Assembly: GCA_016926235.1 (NCBI GenBank)
Contig: JAFGOZ010000220.1
Location: forward strand, 1 to 64,000
Reading direction: 5' to 3'
Source of the DNA: Bacteroidales bacterium
Lineage (GTDB): Bacteria > Bacteroidota > Bacteroidia > Bacteroidales > UBA10428
Length of the DNA: 64,000 bases
Shown: in pieces, positions 28,206 to 36,856 of the stretch
Position numbering within the stretch: position 1 is the first letter of the stretch
Layout of the letters: every line of letters starts with the position of its first letter
The notes under the pieces: model-generated
Told to the model about the DNA's origin: nothing
What the model saw: the letters and a program-made list of their open reading frames with translations, nothing else
The model's database searches: none
Program-made: the position numbers and the translations under genes

Positions 28206-29354
28206 CGCCTTATTCAGGATAATCCGAAATGTTGTACCTCTATTGATTTCAGATTGTGCAACATATAGTTTTCCATCATGGTAGGTCTCAATGATACGCT
28301 TGGCAAGCGATAATCCTAAACCCCATCCCCGTTGTTTGGTAGTATATCCGGGCTTGAAGATAGTCTTGTGTTTTGATTTATGTATACCTTTGCCCGTATC
28401 AGTAATGTCAACGTGTACTTTTTTCCTTGTTTCAGATACACTGATATCAATGCTTCCTTCGCCGGATATGGCATCTATAGCATTTTTACAGATATTTTCC
28501 ACCACCCATTCAAAAAGCTCTGAATTTAATGGCACCAGTATGGGTACTTTTGGATAATCCCGGTTTATTTTCACCTTTTCCGATATTCTGTTTTCCAGGT
28601 AATCAATGGTTTTATTTAAAACTTTTATCAGGTTCTGATTATCTAGTTTTGCTTTTGATCCAATGTTTGAGAAGCGTTCAGCAATTTTTTCCAGCCGGTT
28701 TACATCCTTTTCAATATCAGCAAGCAACACATCATCCTTCTCTTTCAGTTTGAGAAGTTCAACCCATGCCATAAGTGAAGAAATAGGAGTACCTAACTGA
28801 TGAGCTGTTTCTTTTGACAGGCCAACCCAAACCTGGTTTTGCTCAGCCTTACGTGATGCACTAAAAGCAAAATATGCGACTAAAATAAAGAGGAGAATAA
28901 CTCCAAGCTGAATAAGGGGATAATATTTAAGTTTAAGGAGTATTATTGAGTCATGGTAATATATGTATTGGTATTCATTATCATATAAAGATATTTTTAT
29001 GGGTTCATTTTTTTCTTTCATCTTCTCAAGCTGCTTATGCAAGTATTTCTCATTGCTCATTTTTGCAGAGTCCAGGTTACGCTTGAATTTTATACTGTCA
29101 TCTTTGTCAACGACAATGGTAGGGACTGTTTCGTTGTTTTGGATTACTTTCAGGAGAAATCCGATATCCTGATCTAAATTGTTTTCATCACCTGCTTTTT
29201 GAGTGGCTTCTGCCCATAATTCAACTTTTTTACGTTCCTCGTTGGCAAGTTGCTTTACGAGTTGGTTGGTATAAAGTAGTGAAGATACGCCAATTACTAT
29301 GGCAATAAGAAAAAGCAGAAGCTTCCAGCGTTGTTTTTTTGAATAGATATTCAA
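28203..29354 (-). CDS. Membrane sensor histidine kinase, orphan
   Basis: 383 residues. Two membrane helices (about 11-30 and 146-166) flank a Lys-rich periplasmic domain. The phosphoacceptor region reads SKETAHQLGTPISSL (His185), an H-box variant with AHQLGTP rather than SHEIRTP that is common in a Bacteroidota kinase subgroup. The ATPase domain has ENICKNAIDA (N-box), DTGKGI and GWGLGLSLAKRII. No HAMP, PAS or receiver domain and no response regulator nearby. The start appears to be TTG at 29354; the next in-frame Met is residue 99 and would lose the first membrane helix. Confidence 0.88.
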   Translation of the reverse strand: MNIYSKKQRWKLLLFLIAIVIGVSSLLYTNQLVKQLANEERKKVELWAEATQKAGDENNLDQDIGFLLKVIQNNETVPTIVVDKDDSIKFKRNLDSAKMSNEKYLHKQLEKMKEKNEPIKISLYDNEYQYIYYHDSIILLKLKYYPLIQLGVILLFILVAYFAFSASRKAEQNQVWVGLSKETAHQLGTPISSLMAWVELLKLKEKDDVLLADIEKDVNRLEKIAERFSNIGSKAKLDNQNLIKVLNKTIDYLENRISEKVKINRDYPKVPILVPLNSELFEWVVENICKNAIDAISGEGSIDISVSETRKKVHVDITDTGKGIHKSKHKTIFKPGYTTKQRGWGLGLSLAKRIIETYHDGKLYVAQSEINRGTTFRIILNKA

Positions 29355-29470
29355 GAATTTAACTTTTAAGTTCAGCTAAAATACAAACTAATAATTGTCT
29401 ACCCAAATGTGTGTAGTACCAAATTTTTAAACAAACGTTCATAAGCGTTCAATGTTGCTATTACTGAATT

Positions 29471-32074
29471 TTATTCGTCCTCCCACTCAATCTGGAAAGG
29501 CTTTTCCTCTTCATCCATAGTTTCCTCTTCCTTTTCTATATCTTCATTGTTTTCCCATTCAATATCAAAAACAGGTCTTTTAGGCTGGTCATCCTCTTTT
29601 TCTTGTATTGTAGTATCCTTTTTAAACCAGCCGAATTCTTCCCGAAGCATCACCCTGAAGTCATTTCTTTCTTCCTGCAGATTATGCCGTATGTTATCAA
29701 TGGCTGATTTCCGGTCATATGAAACTTTGTAATTTTCTCCATCACCGGTTATGGTAAAATACAAGCTGGCACCGCTTATACAATCATCTTCCACTACTGC
29801 AAACTCCTGGTTTTCCTTTTTAGCTTTTTTAGCCTTTTTAAACAATACTTCTGATAGCAAGACCCGTATTTTATATTCGTAATGGTTATTGAACTGATGC
29901 ACTCCTGAACCGGAAATATTAAATGCATTGGAATGGATATCCATCTGTGGAATAATGATTTTTTCGTCTTTTATGATGATCTCATTTTCTAAATCTGAGA
30001 ATTTTATATCCATAAGTTCTGAAACTTCACAGTAACGGGATAAATTGAGCATGGGCTCAAACTGAACCAGTTCACCATTCTTAATAATAATCTTGCACTC
30101 CGATTGAATGGAACTTTTTATGATTTCCTGTTTGGCACTCCAGTCGGCTGCGAAAGAAACAGTTCCGGTTAGTGATCCTTTCAGATTTTCGGAAGTTATT
30201 TCATGCTGATCAAAATTATTAAAGGTTGCAAATAGTTCGGTAATGTTAATATCAGTAAGGTCAATTTGGGTTATCGTATTTAGCTCACCCTTTTTATTCA
30301 ATGCCAATGCTCCTCCCCCGATAATTTCTCCGCCCATAGATTTCATTTCAAGAGAATGTATTACCAGCATTCTGGGTTTATAAGTCACTGATCCTATAAC
30401 ATCAGTTGCCGTAAGTTTTTGAGATGAAAACTTATCAAAATGAAAACTTCCCTGGTATTTAATTCTTTCAGGGAAGGGAACCGGCCAGCTTTTTGTATCA
30501 ATATTTTCACTGTTTAAACTATCCGTAACAAAGTGCGGAGAATGTAGCATTACATCAGATAATGATAGGGTCGAATTGTAAACTATATAGGAAGGGAGAT
30601 TATTAATAGTAGCATGGCCGTCCAGCTTATTGCCGCCCATGTTGCAATGAAAATTCTCAATTGTCAGAGTTTCTTCAATTTTGGCAAAAACGGATATATT
30701 TCTGTATGAATACGGATCGGTCTTTAGTTTAAGCATCCCATTTTCAAGATTTACTGTTCCATTCATATGCCAGCCAAGCATATCCTTTTTTTCAATTTTT
30801 TGCGGATTTTCAATTATCCCCTGAATAATAAGGTTGCATGTTGCTTTACCATTTAGTACCTGTAAGGTATCAATTTTAAAAAGACTGGTAATATCCGACA
30901 AGTCTAATACCGAAGAAGTATGTAATGTGAATTCGGGCTTTTTAAAATTTTCAAGAGTAAAGCTTCCTGAAAGCTCACTGACTCCCAATATGCACGAAAA
31001 TATGCTGATATCAAGGAAGTTCTTTTCGCGGTTGAATGAACTGGAATATGTTCCCTCCAAATTGACATTTGAAAATATCCAGGGAGTATGGTTCTTGCTT
31101 ATGTATCCATTTTTAACACCAAAATTTGCATCAAAATTAGGGAAATGACCTGAAGAAGCTTTCCCTTTCAGTGTGGCATTGAAATAAAAGTCACCATTAC
31201 TGGTATAATCTTTTAAGTCCTGGATATATTTTGGTGGGATGAGTGACAGGAATGAGCGGATGGTCATCTTCTCGCCATTTACCCGAATATCAAGGAAGGT
31301 GTCATCTTCGATGGTTTCAATATCACCGGTTATATCAAAACTTCCATTTGACAAGGTGAGGTTGCCAGACTCAAAAGTATAAAAGTACTTACCTACTTTT
31401 AATTGAGTTTTTGCTTTGAAAGGTTTTAATGCCAATATTGGATTGTTATTCACACTAAGGGTGTTTAAAAAAGCATCGGTATAAATTTTAAGTGAAGTGA
31501 TTTTTGAGGCAATTTTTCCACTAATCTCCGTTTTGTGGCTCAATGCATTAAAAATTACTTTGTTTTCAAGATTGTGATAGTGAATAATGCTTTTACTAAT
31601 CCGTATATTCTGAAGATCCAGTTTAAAGTCTCCAGTATCCTGACCAGGCTGGCTATCCCAAAATTTGTAGTTCTGATTTCCTTTTTTGTCGATAAGGATA
31701 TTAATCTTTCCGTCATTAAAGTGGATACTACGAATTATGTATTGTTTTTTTATTAGATTTATAATATTAAATTGGAGATAAATGCTTTTTGCCTGGAATA
31801 GGGTATCACTATTATATGAGAAATCAGTTTTTGAAAATTCTTTAACAGGTTTTGCATAAATATTTTTTAGTTCAAAAGTGGCATTCGGGAATTTCTTTAT
31901 AAATGAAAGTTTTGTCTCCTCAACATTTATCTCTGTTTTAAGGTGTTTATTCAAGTGTTGGATGATAAGCCCTGAAATTTTATCCTCGTAGAAATATGCC
32001 AAAAGGATGGCCGTTATTATCAAAAGAGTGATTGTAAATACCAGAATTGATAATATTTTTCTCAGCTTCTTCAT
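29471..32074 (-). CDS. AsmA-family inner-membrane-anchored protein
   Basis: 867 residues. One N-terminal transmembrane helix (about 8-28) is followed by a long periplasmic region of repeated beta-strand pairs. The opening LIIQHLNKHLKTEINVEETKLSF matches AsmA-type proteins, as does the C-terminal domain with repeated GGGALALNKKGELN-like strands. Family members resemble bridge-like lipid-transfer proteins and are linked to outer-membrane assembly. The last 60 residues are highly acidic with repeated EW-E-NE and E-EW-E-DE patterns, likely unstructured. It is upstream of the sensor kinase on the same strand with a 117-base gap. Confidence 0.82.
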   Translation of the reverse strand: MKKLRKILSILVFTITLLIITAILLAYFYEDKISGLIIQHLNKHLKTEINVEETKLSFIKKFPNATFELKNIYAKPVKEFSKTDFSYNSDTLFQAKSIYLQFNIINLIKKQYIIRSIHFNDGKINILIDKKGNQNYKFWDSQPGQDTGDFKLDLQNIRISKSIIHYHNLENKVIFNALSHKTEISGKIASKITSLKIYTDAFLNTLSVNNNPILALKPFKAKTQLKVGKYFYTFESGNLTLSNGSFDITGDIETIEDDTFLDIRVNGEKMTIRSFLSLIPPKYIQDLKDYTSNGDFYFNATLKGKASSGHFPNFDANFGVKNGYISKNHTPWIFSNVNLEGTYSSSFNREKNFLDISIFSCILGVSELSGSFTLENFKKPEFTLHTSSVLDLSDITSLFKIDTLQVLNGKATCNLIIQGIIENPQKIEKKDMLGWHMNGTVNLENGMLKLKTDPYSYRNISVFAKIEETLTIENFHCNMGGNKLDGHATINNLPSYIVYNSTLSLSDVMLHSPHFVTDSLNSENIDTKSWPVPFPERIKYQGSFHFDKFSSQKLTATDVIGSVTYKPRMLVIHSLEMKSMGGEIIGGGALALNKKGELNTITQIDLTDINITELFATFNNFDQHEITSENLKGSLTGTVSFAADWSAKQEIIKSSIQSECKIIIKNGELVQFEPMLNLSRYCEVSELMDIKFSDLENEIIIKDEKIIIPQMDIHSNAFNISGSGVHQFNNHYEYKIRVLLSEVLFKKAKKAKKENQEFAVVEDDCISGASLYFTITGDGENYKVSYDRKSAIDNIRHNLQEERNDFRVMLREEFGWFKKDTTIQEKEDDQPKRPVFDIEWENNEDIEKEEETMDEEEKPFQIEWEDE

Positions 32075-32260
32075 TCCCTTCGTTCAAACAAATTTTGTGC
32101 AATATTAGAAAAAAATCGATTATCCTGTAAATTACTTTTACACAACGTATAAGAGTTTTTGATATTGTAAATGGGGTCAAAAAAAATGTAGTGATAAAAA
32201 TGTGGAATGGAAGTAGGGGAAAAATAATTTGAAAGCATCATACTTATAAAGTTTATCCTT

Positions 32261-33376
32261 ATGAATGAAATCCAAATTATCAGGTTTATTTTAAAGGTTC
32301 TCTCAATTGTTGCTGTGTACCAGGTAATATTGTTAATATCAAACCTGTTGAAAAACAATGAGGGTGATACACGGAAAAGTTATCTTTTGTTCATGTTTGT
32401 TAGTTTTGCTTGTTTTATTGCAGGTAATTGCATCTTTTTCTATACTTCTTTTAGGCTAAAATATCAGGTAGGTCACATGCTTAACTTAACCATATTTTTA
32501 ACTGCTCCCTTGTTGTATTTACTTTATAAAGCAAGAGTTAGCCAGCAACCTTTAAGCGGGGTGAAGATTTTGGTTCATTTTATTCCTTTTATTATTGTTT
32601 TTACATTCATTGGGTTCAATATTTTTATTAGAAAAATACCCACATATCCATATAATAAATATGGGATAGCATTATTAAGCACTTTATTTATTCAAGGTGC
32701 ATATTATATGATTAAGATATTGCGTGAACATACTTTAATAATTAAAAATACAATCAATTCAAAAGATATCTCTGTAAATACCAATTACAGGCAATTGTAT
32801 CTGCTTTTTGCCACGGCAATGGTATTTCAGTTTATTATCTTCCTGGTGTGCAAAGTTTTTATTATTCAAAAACTCTGTGTTATGTTGACCAGTATTTTTT
32901 TTCTTATATCCTTTTTATTGGTTAATAAGATAATTCTGGTCAGTATGTCAACATCCACGACATTTATAAGAACCAGGTATCGCAATTCGATGATTAAAGA
33001 GGATTATAAGGAAGAATGCCTACAATCCATTCAACGAGCACTCGAAGATGACAAGGTATTTATGGATCCGTTATTATCTCTTGACAGGCTGTCGAAAAAG
33101 CTGTTGATACCTAAAAATATACTTTCACAAATTATCAATGAACACTTCGGGGTTAATTTCAATGATTTGATAAACAAATACAGGGTAAATGAAGCCAAAA
33201 GACTGATTTCTTCTATCCGAAATGATTATTCCATTTTACAGGTAGCTTATGAGGTAGGATTTAATTCAAAATCTACTTTTAATACAGCCTTTAAAAGATA
33301 TACCGGTACCACACCAAGTCAATATACTAACGCAAATAAAAGTATTATCAGAGAGGTCCGGACATCCCTCTCATAA
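32261..33376 (+). CDS. Membrane-bound AraC-family regulator
   Basis: 371 residues. Seven hydrophobic helices occupy residues about 5-228 (7TM-type sensor region), followed by a cytoplasmic AraC HTH at about 260-360. The second HTH is typical: SILQVAYEVGFNSKSTFNTAFKRYTGTTPSQY. It likely senses an envelope or small-molecule signal directly at the membrane. The target is unknown, and neighbours on both sides are on the opposite strand, so it is monocistronic. Confidence 0.85.
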   Translation: MNEIQIIRFILKVLSIVAVYQVILLISNLLKNNEGDTRKSYLLFMFVSFACFIAGNCIFFYTSFRLKYQVGHMLNLTIFLTAPLLYLLYKARVSQQPLSGVKILVHFIPFIIVFTFIGFNIFIRKIPTYPYNKYGIALLSTLFIQGAYYMIKILREHTLIIKNTINSKDISVNTNYRQLYLLFATAMVFQFIIFLVCKVFIIQKLCVMLTSIFFLISFLLVNKIILVSMSTSTTFIRTRYRNSMIKEDYKEECLQSIQRALEDDKVFMDPLLSLDRLSKKLLIPKNILSQIINEHFGVNFNDLINKYRVNEAKRLISSIRNDYSILQVAYEVGFNSKSTFNTAFKRYTGTTPSQYTNANKSIIREVRTSLS

Positions 33377-33395
33377 TGTATTTCTTTCAGGTTAT

Positions 33396-33971
33396 TCATG
33401 CTTTTGATGCAACAATGGCATAATGGTAGCTCAGGTCAGGGGTTGTTCTGATATTGATAAATCCAGCAGATGTAATATCGTTTACAGCAGTTTCCATAGA
33501 CACCCTATGATCCATAAGCGGTCCCCGTTCGCTTGATTCAGGATTTTTATCCCAGTCCACGACTAAGAGTTTACCTTTAGGTCGTAAGACACGATGAATT
33601 TCCCGGAGCATTTCCTGTGCATTAGAAAATTCATGATATACATTAATGCTCCAAATAAGGTCGGCAAAATTATCCTGGAGCGGTATTTTATCATGAGGCA
33701 TTAACTTTGGGATAACATTTGTATTTGGAGAAAAGAAATGCTGCATTTCTTGAATCATAAGGGGCTCTATATCGAGTGCAAGCACGACAGCTGCGGGCAA
33801 TGTCTTTGCTATAGCCATGGTCATATAACCTGTACCTGCACCAATGTCTACTACTATCCTGGGATTGGTAAACTGAATAAAATCCAATAGCTTTTGAGGA
33901 GGTAGCCAGTTAAGCCTTTCAGGATTATTTAATCGTTGTCTTTTTGTCGGATTAAAAATTCGTTCATTCAT
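33396..33971 (-). CDS. Class I SAM-dependent methyltransferase
   Basis: 191 residues. The SAM-binding motif I VVDIGAGTGYMTMAIA (about 40-55) is followed by the acidic ALDIEP (motif II) and the WSINVYHEFSNAQEMLREIHRVLRPKGKLLVVDW block typical of the Methyltransf_11/ubiE-like group. The substrate cannot be assigned. A basic N-terminus (PTKRQRLNNPERLNWLPP) precedes the domain. It is convergent with the AraC regulator, and a TAnnTTTG box lies 46 bases upstream of the start. Confidence 0.85.
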   Translation of the reverse strand: MNERIFNPTKRQRLNNPERLNWLPPQKLLDFIQFTNPRIVVDIGAGTGYMTMAIAKTLPAAVVLALDIEPLMIQEMQHFFSPNTNVIPKLMPHDKIPLQDNFADLIWSINVYHEFSNAQEMLREIHRVLRPKGKLLVVDWDKNPESSERGPLMDHRVSMETAVNDITSAGFINIRTTPDLSYHYAIVASKA

Positions 33972-34016
33972 AACTAAGTAACAAAAAAAGGAATATTGAG
34001 TTCATCAATTCCGCCG

Positions 34017-34024
34017 CAAAAGTA
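34017..34024 (-). promoter_or_regulatory. -7 box TACTTTTG for methyltransferase
   Basis: Plus-strand CAAAAGTA, TACTTTTG on the minus strand, 46 bases upstream of the methyltransferase ATG. Confidence 0.5.
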
Positions 34025-34044
34025 AGAGAAATGATTAAAATAAA

Positions 34045-35448
34045 CTATAAAGGAAGTAATATGATGCATTTAACACCGGTAGGTGTATTTTTCATTTCTA
34101 TGGATCCATTATGGTTTTTGATGATCTCGTAACTTACAGAGAGCCCAAGTCCGGTTCCTTCACTTGGCTCTTTTGTAGTGAAAAACGGATCAAAAACTTT
34201 TTTCAGTAAAGAAGGGGATATATTAGAGCCCGTGTTTTCAATTTGGATCATAGCCAATTCCTGGTTATCTTCTGTATTATGGATCCCCGTCTTTATGCTT
34301 AATTTAGCCTTGTATGACTTTTTTATTTTATTGATTTCATAAATGGAATTGCTTAAAACATTGTAAAGTACCTGATGAATTTGGTCAGGATATACAGCGA
34401 CTTTACGGTTTAAATGGTATTCTTTTTCATATTTCACTTCAAGAGGTATTTCTGACCGGAGAAAGAGCAGTGTATTATCAATCAATTCATTTAAATTGGA
34501 TTCTACAATCCTCGATTCTTGTTTTCCGGCAAATGTAATAAGTGAGCTGACTATCCTTGAAATTCTATCTATACCAGACTGAATCATTGATTCAATCATT
34601 TTATAGTCATCTGTGGCATCATTTCTTATACTTATTTTTTTTTGTTGTTTTAGTTCATCCAGTAATGTTAAGCCTCCATTTATATAGTTCAGAGGGTTGT
34701 TTATTTCATGTGCTACTCCGGCTACCAGGGTTCCCATAGCAGCCATCTTTTCAGATTGAATGAGTTGTTGTTGGGTTTTTCTAAGTTTTTTTATGGCCTT
34801 TTTTAATTCCTGATTTTGGTTATCGAGGTTGATCTCAAACCTTCTGTTTGTGAGAATTAGGTAAAAAACTGCTATGTTGATAAAGAAGAATAAAAATATG
34901 TGTGAGAGTTTATAATACAAATAGAAAGATTCAATGCGATCAACAATGGGTAAGCGGTAGGGCATAAACTGTTCCAGAATGGAATCGATAAAAATGGTAA
35001 GTAACAGGTAATATATAAGTAAAATTAAGAATACCGCCTTGTTTGCGTCCGGATAGAATAAGAGTTGGGGTAGGATTGAAAAGGCTATTATGAAATAAGG
35101 ATAGTAGACAAAACTTTCTTCTTCTACAAATCCTATAAAAGTTGGAAAAAGAAGAAAAATAAGAGGAGTTAAAACAATTAATGAGATTTTGCTAAATGAA
35201 TGAAATGTAAATGAAGCAGCTAACAAATTTATCAGAGCCATTAAAGATAGCAAAGCTACTCTTAAAGAACCAATACTCATTGGTAAATGATGGCTTTGAG
35301 AATCAATTCGAAGAATTACAAGTAACAATAAAGTAGCAAAAAAAACAATAGCATTCAGCTGATTACCCAGAATGTTTGTGCGTTGGGTGTTTTCAATACT
35401 TTTAGTGGGTATGCCAAGGGTTGATATATATTGCCATGCTTTTTTCAA
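34045..35448 (-). CDS. Six-TM sensor histidine kinase
   Basis: 467 residues. About six membrane helices (from about residue 31 to 200) with almost no periplasmic loops indicate an intramembrane sensor. A coiled-coil linker (about 205-235) leads to the H-box MGTLVAGVAHEINNPLNYI (His247), which is the NtrB/AtoS-like type of HisKA. The ATPase domain has NVLSNSIYEI, ENTGSNISP and GTGLGLSVSYEII. No response regulator is adjacent. The start codon appears to be TTG at 35448; no upstream ATG is available. Confidence 0.87.
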   Translation of the reverse strand: MKKAWQYISTLGIPTKSIENTQRTNILGNQLNAIVFFATLLLLVILRIDSQSHHLPMSIGSLRVALLSLMALINLLAASFTFHSFSKISLIVLTPLIFLLFPTFIGFVEEESFVYYPYFIIAFSILPQLLFYPDANKAVFLILLIYYLLLTIFIDSILEQFMPYRLPIVDRIESFYLYYKLSHIFLFFFINIAVFYLILTNRRFEINLDNQNQELKKAIKKLRKTQQQLIQSEKMAAMGTLVAGVAHEINNPLNYINGGLTLLDELKQQKKISIRNDATDDYKMIESMIQSGIDRISRIVSSLITFAGKQESRIVESNLNELIDNTLLFLRSEIPLEVKYEKEYHLNRKVAVYPDQIHQVLYNVLSNSIYEINKIKKSYKAKLSIKTGIHNTEDNQELAMIQIENTGSNISPSLLKKVFDPFFTTKEPSEGTGLGLSVSYEIIKNHNGSIEMKNTPTGVKCIILLPL

Positions 35449-35544
35449 GCGGAATGTTATTTTTTATAAAAGTAGGATATTCCGTAAAATTAAAAAAGTT
35501 GAAATGAAAGTTGTGATGTTTATTGAAAAATACAGACATAAATT

Positions 35545-36741
35545 TTAGAAAAGGAAATTATCATATGGATAACGCTTAATGTGAATTTCTTTTACCTTGT
35601 CATATAAAATATTCTTAAATTCATCCAGGTTGGTTTTCTTTTTTGCTGAGATAAAAAAGCATTGATCTGTATTCTTCGCCAGCCATATATTTTTTATTTC
35701 TTTTAATGGTATGTTTTCCCTGGTGGCAGGTGTCAGATCATCTTCGTCTTTCTTAATGAAGCTGTACGCATCTATCTTGTTGAAAACAAGGTAGGTAATT
35801 TTATCTGCAGCATCAATCTCTTTCAGGGTTTGTGTTACTATATTTATTTGTTCTTCGAAGTTAGGATGAGAAATATCGACTACATGCAGGAGGATATCGG
35901 ATTCTCTTACCTCATCCAATGTTGATTTAAATGATTCAACCAGGCTGTGGGGCAGCTTACGAATAAATCCTACTGTATCGGAAAGCAGGAAAGGAAGATT
36001 GCCAATAATCACCTTTCTTACCGTAGTATCAAGCGTTGCAAATAATTTATTTTCAGCAAATACATCCGCTTTGCTAAGCACATTCATAAGGGTTGATTTA
36101 CCAACATTAGTATATCCCACCAGGGCAACACGTACAAGTTTGCCACGATTTTTTCGCTGAGTAGTTTTTTGTTTATCGATCTTGGCGAGGTCAACCTTTA
36201 GTTTGGAAATACGATCACGAATTACCCTACGATCGGTTTCGATTTCACGTTCACCGGGGCCCCGCAAACCAATACCTCCACGCTGCCTTTCAAGGTGTGT
36301 CCACATACCGGCCAATCGGGGTAGCAGGTATTGATATTGCGCTAGTTCAACCTGGGTTTTAGCATGTGCCGTACGTGCCCTTTTGGCAAAAATATCCAAA
36401 ATAAGATTAGTACGGTCCAGAATTCTGACTTCAAGTTCTTTTTCAATATTTCTTAACTGGCTGGGAGAGAGTTCATCATCAAAAACAACCAGGTCAATAT
36501 CATATGCCTTAACGTAGGCTTTTACTTCTTCAAGCTTTCCTGCCCCGATAAAGGTTCTTGGATTGGGGGTATCCAGTTTCTGGGTAAACCTTTTCATAGG
36601 CAATCCACCTGCAGTTTCTGCCAGAAATGCCAGCTCATCAAGGTATTCCTCAATTTCACACTCGTTTTGTTGGCTATTTGAAATACCAACCAGCACTACC
36701 TTTTCAACTTCCGGTTCGGTGGAATAGTATGGACTCCCCAT
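35545..36741 (-). CDS. hflX: GTPase HflX
   Basis: 398 residues. The HflX N-terminal domain (RTFIGAGKLEEVKAYV, FDDELSPSQLRNIE, DRTNLILDIFAKRARTAHAK) and the glycine-rich linker with the RGGIGLRGPGE segment precede a canonical G domain: GYTNVGKSTLMN (P-loop), DTVGFI and NKID. HflX splits stalled or idle 70S ribosomes and has been linked to heat and translational stress. It lies between a sensor kinase and a DUF3857 gene but shows no functional link to them. A TAnnTTTG box is 26 bases upstream. Confidence 0.95.
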   Translation of the reverse strand: MGSPYYSTEPEVEKVVLVGISNSQQNECEIEEYLDELAFLAETAGGLPMKRFTQKLDTPNPRTFIGAGKLEEVKAYVKAYDIDLVVFDDELSPSQLRNIEKELEVRILDRTNLILDIFAKRARTAHAKTQVELAQYQYLLPRLAGMWTHLERQRGGIGLRGPGEREIETDRRVIRDRISKLKVDLAKIDKQKTTQRKNRGKLVRVALVGYTNVGKSTLMNVLSKADVFAENKLFATLDTTVRKVIIGNLPFLLSDTVGFIRKLPHSLVESFKSTLDEVRESDILLHVVDISHPNFEEQINIVTQTLKEIDAADKITYLVFNKIDAYSFIKKDEDDLTPATRENIPLKEIKNIWLAKNTDQCFFISAKKKTNLDEFKNILYDKVKEIHIKRYPYDNFLF

Positions 36742-36766
36742 TTGTTTTCTAAATATTAAAATCGTG

Positions 36767-36774
36767 CAAAATTA
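36767..36774 (-). promoter_or_regulatory. -7 box TAATTTTG for hflX
   Basis: Plus-strand CAAAATTA, TAATTTTG on the minus strand, 26 bases upstream of the hflX ATG. Confidence 0.5.
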
Positions 36775-36856
36775 ATATTTTAATGCATTAATAATAAGAA
36801 TAGTATTTCATAAAAAGATTTTTTTATTTTTATTAAAAAATTAAAATGTATTTATT

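Noticed and set aside
33351..33372. GAGAGG/CCTCTC hairpin as terminator at the AraC gene end
   Set aside because: It overlaps the last codons of the gene, has only six base pairs and no T tract, so it is weak evidence.
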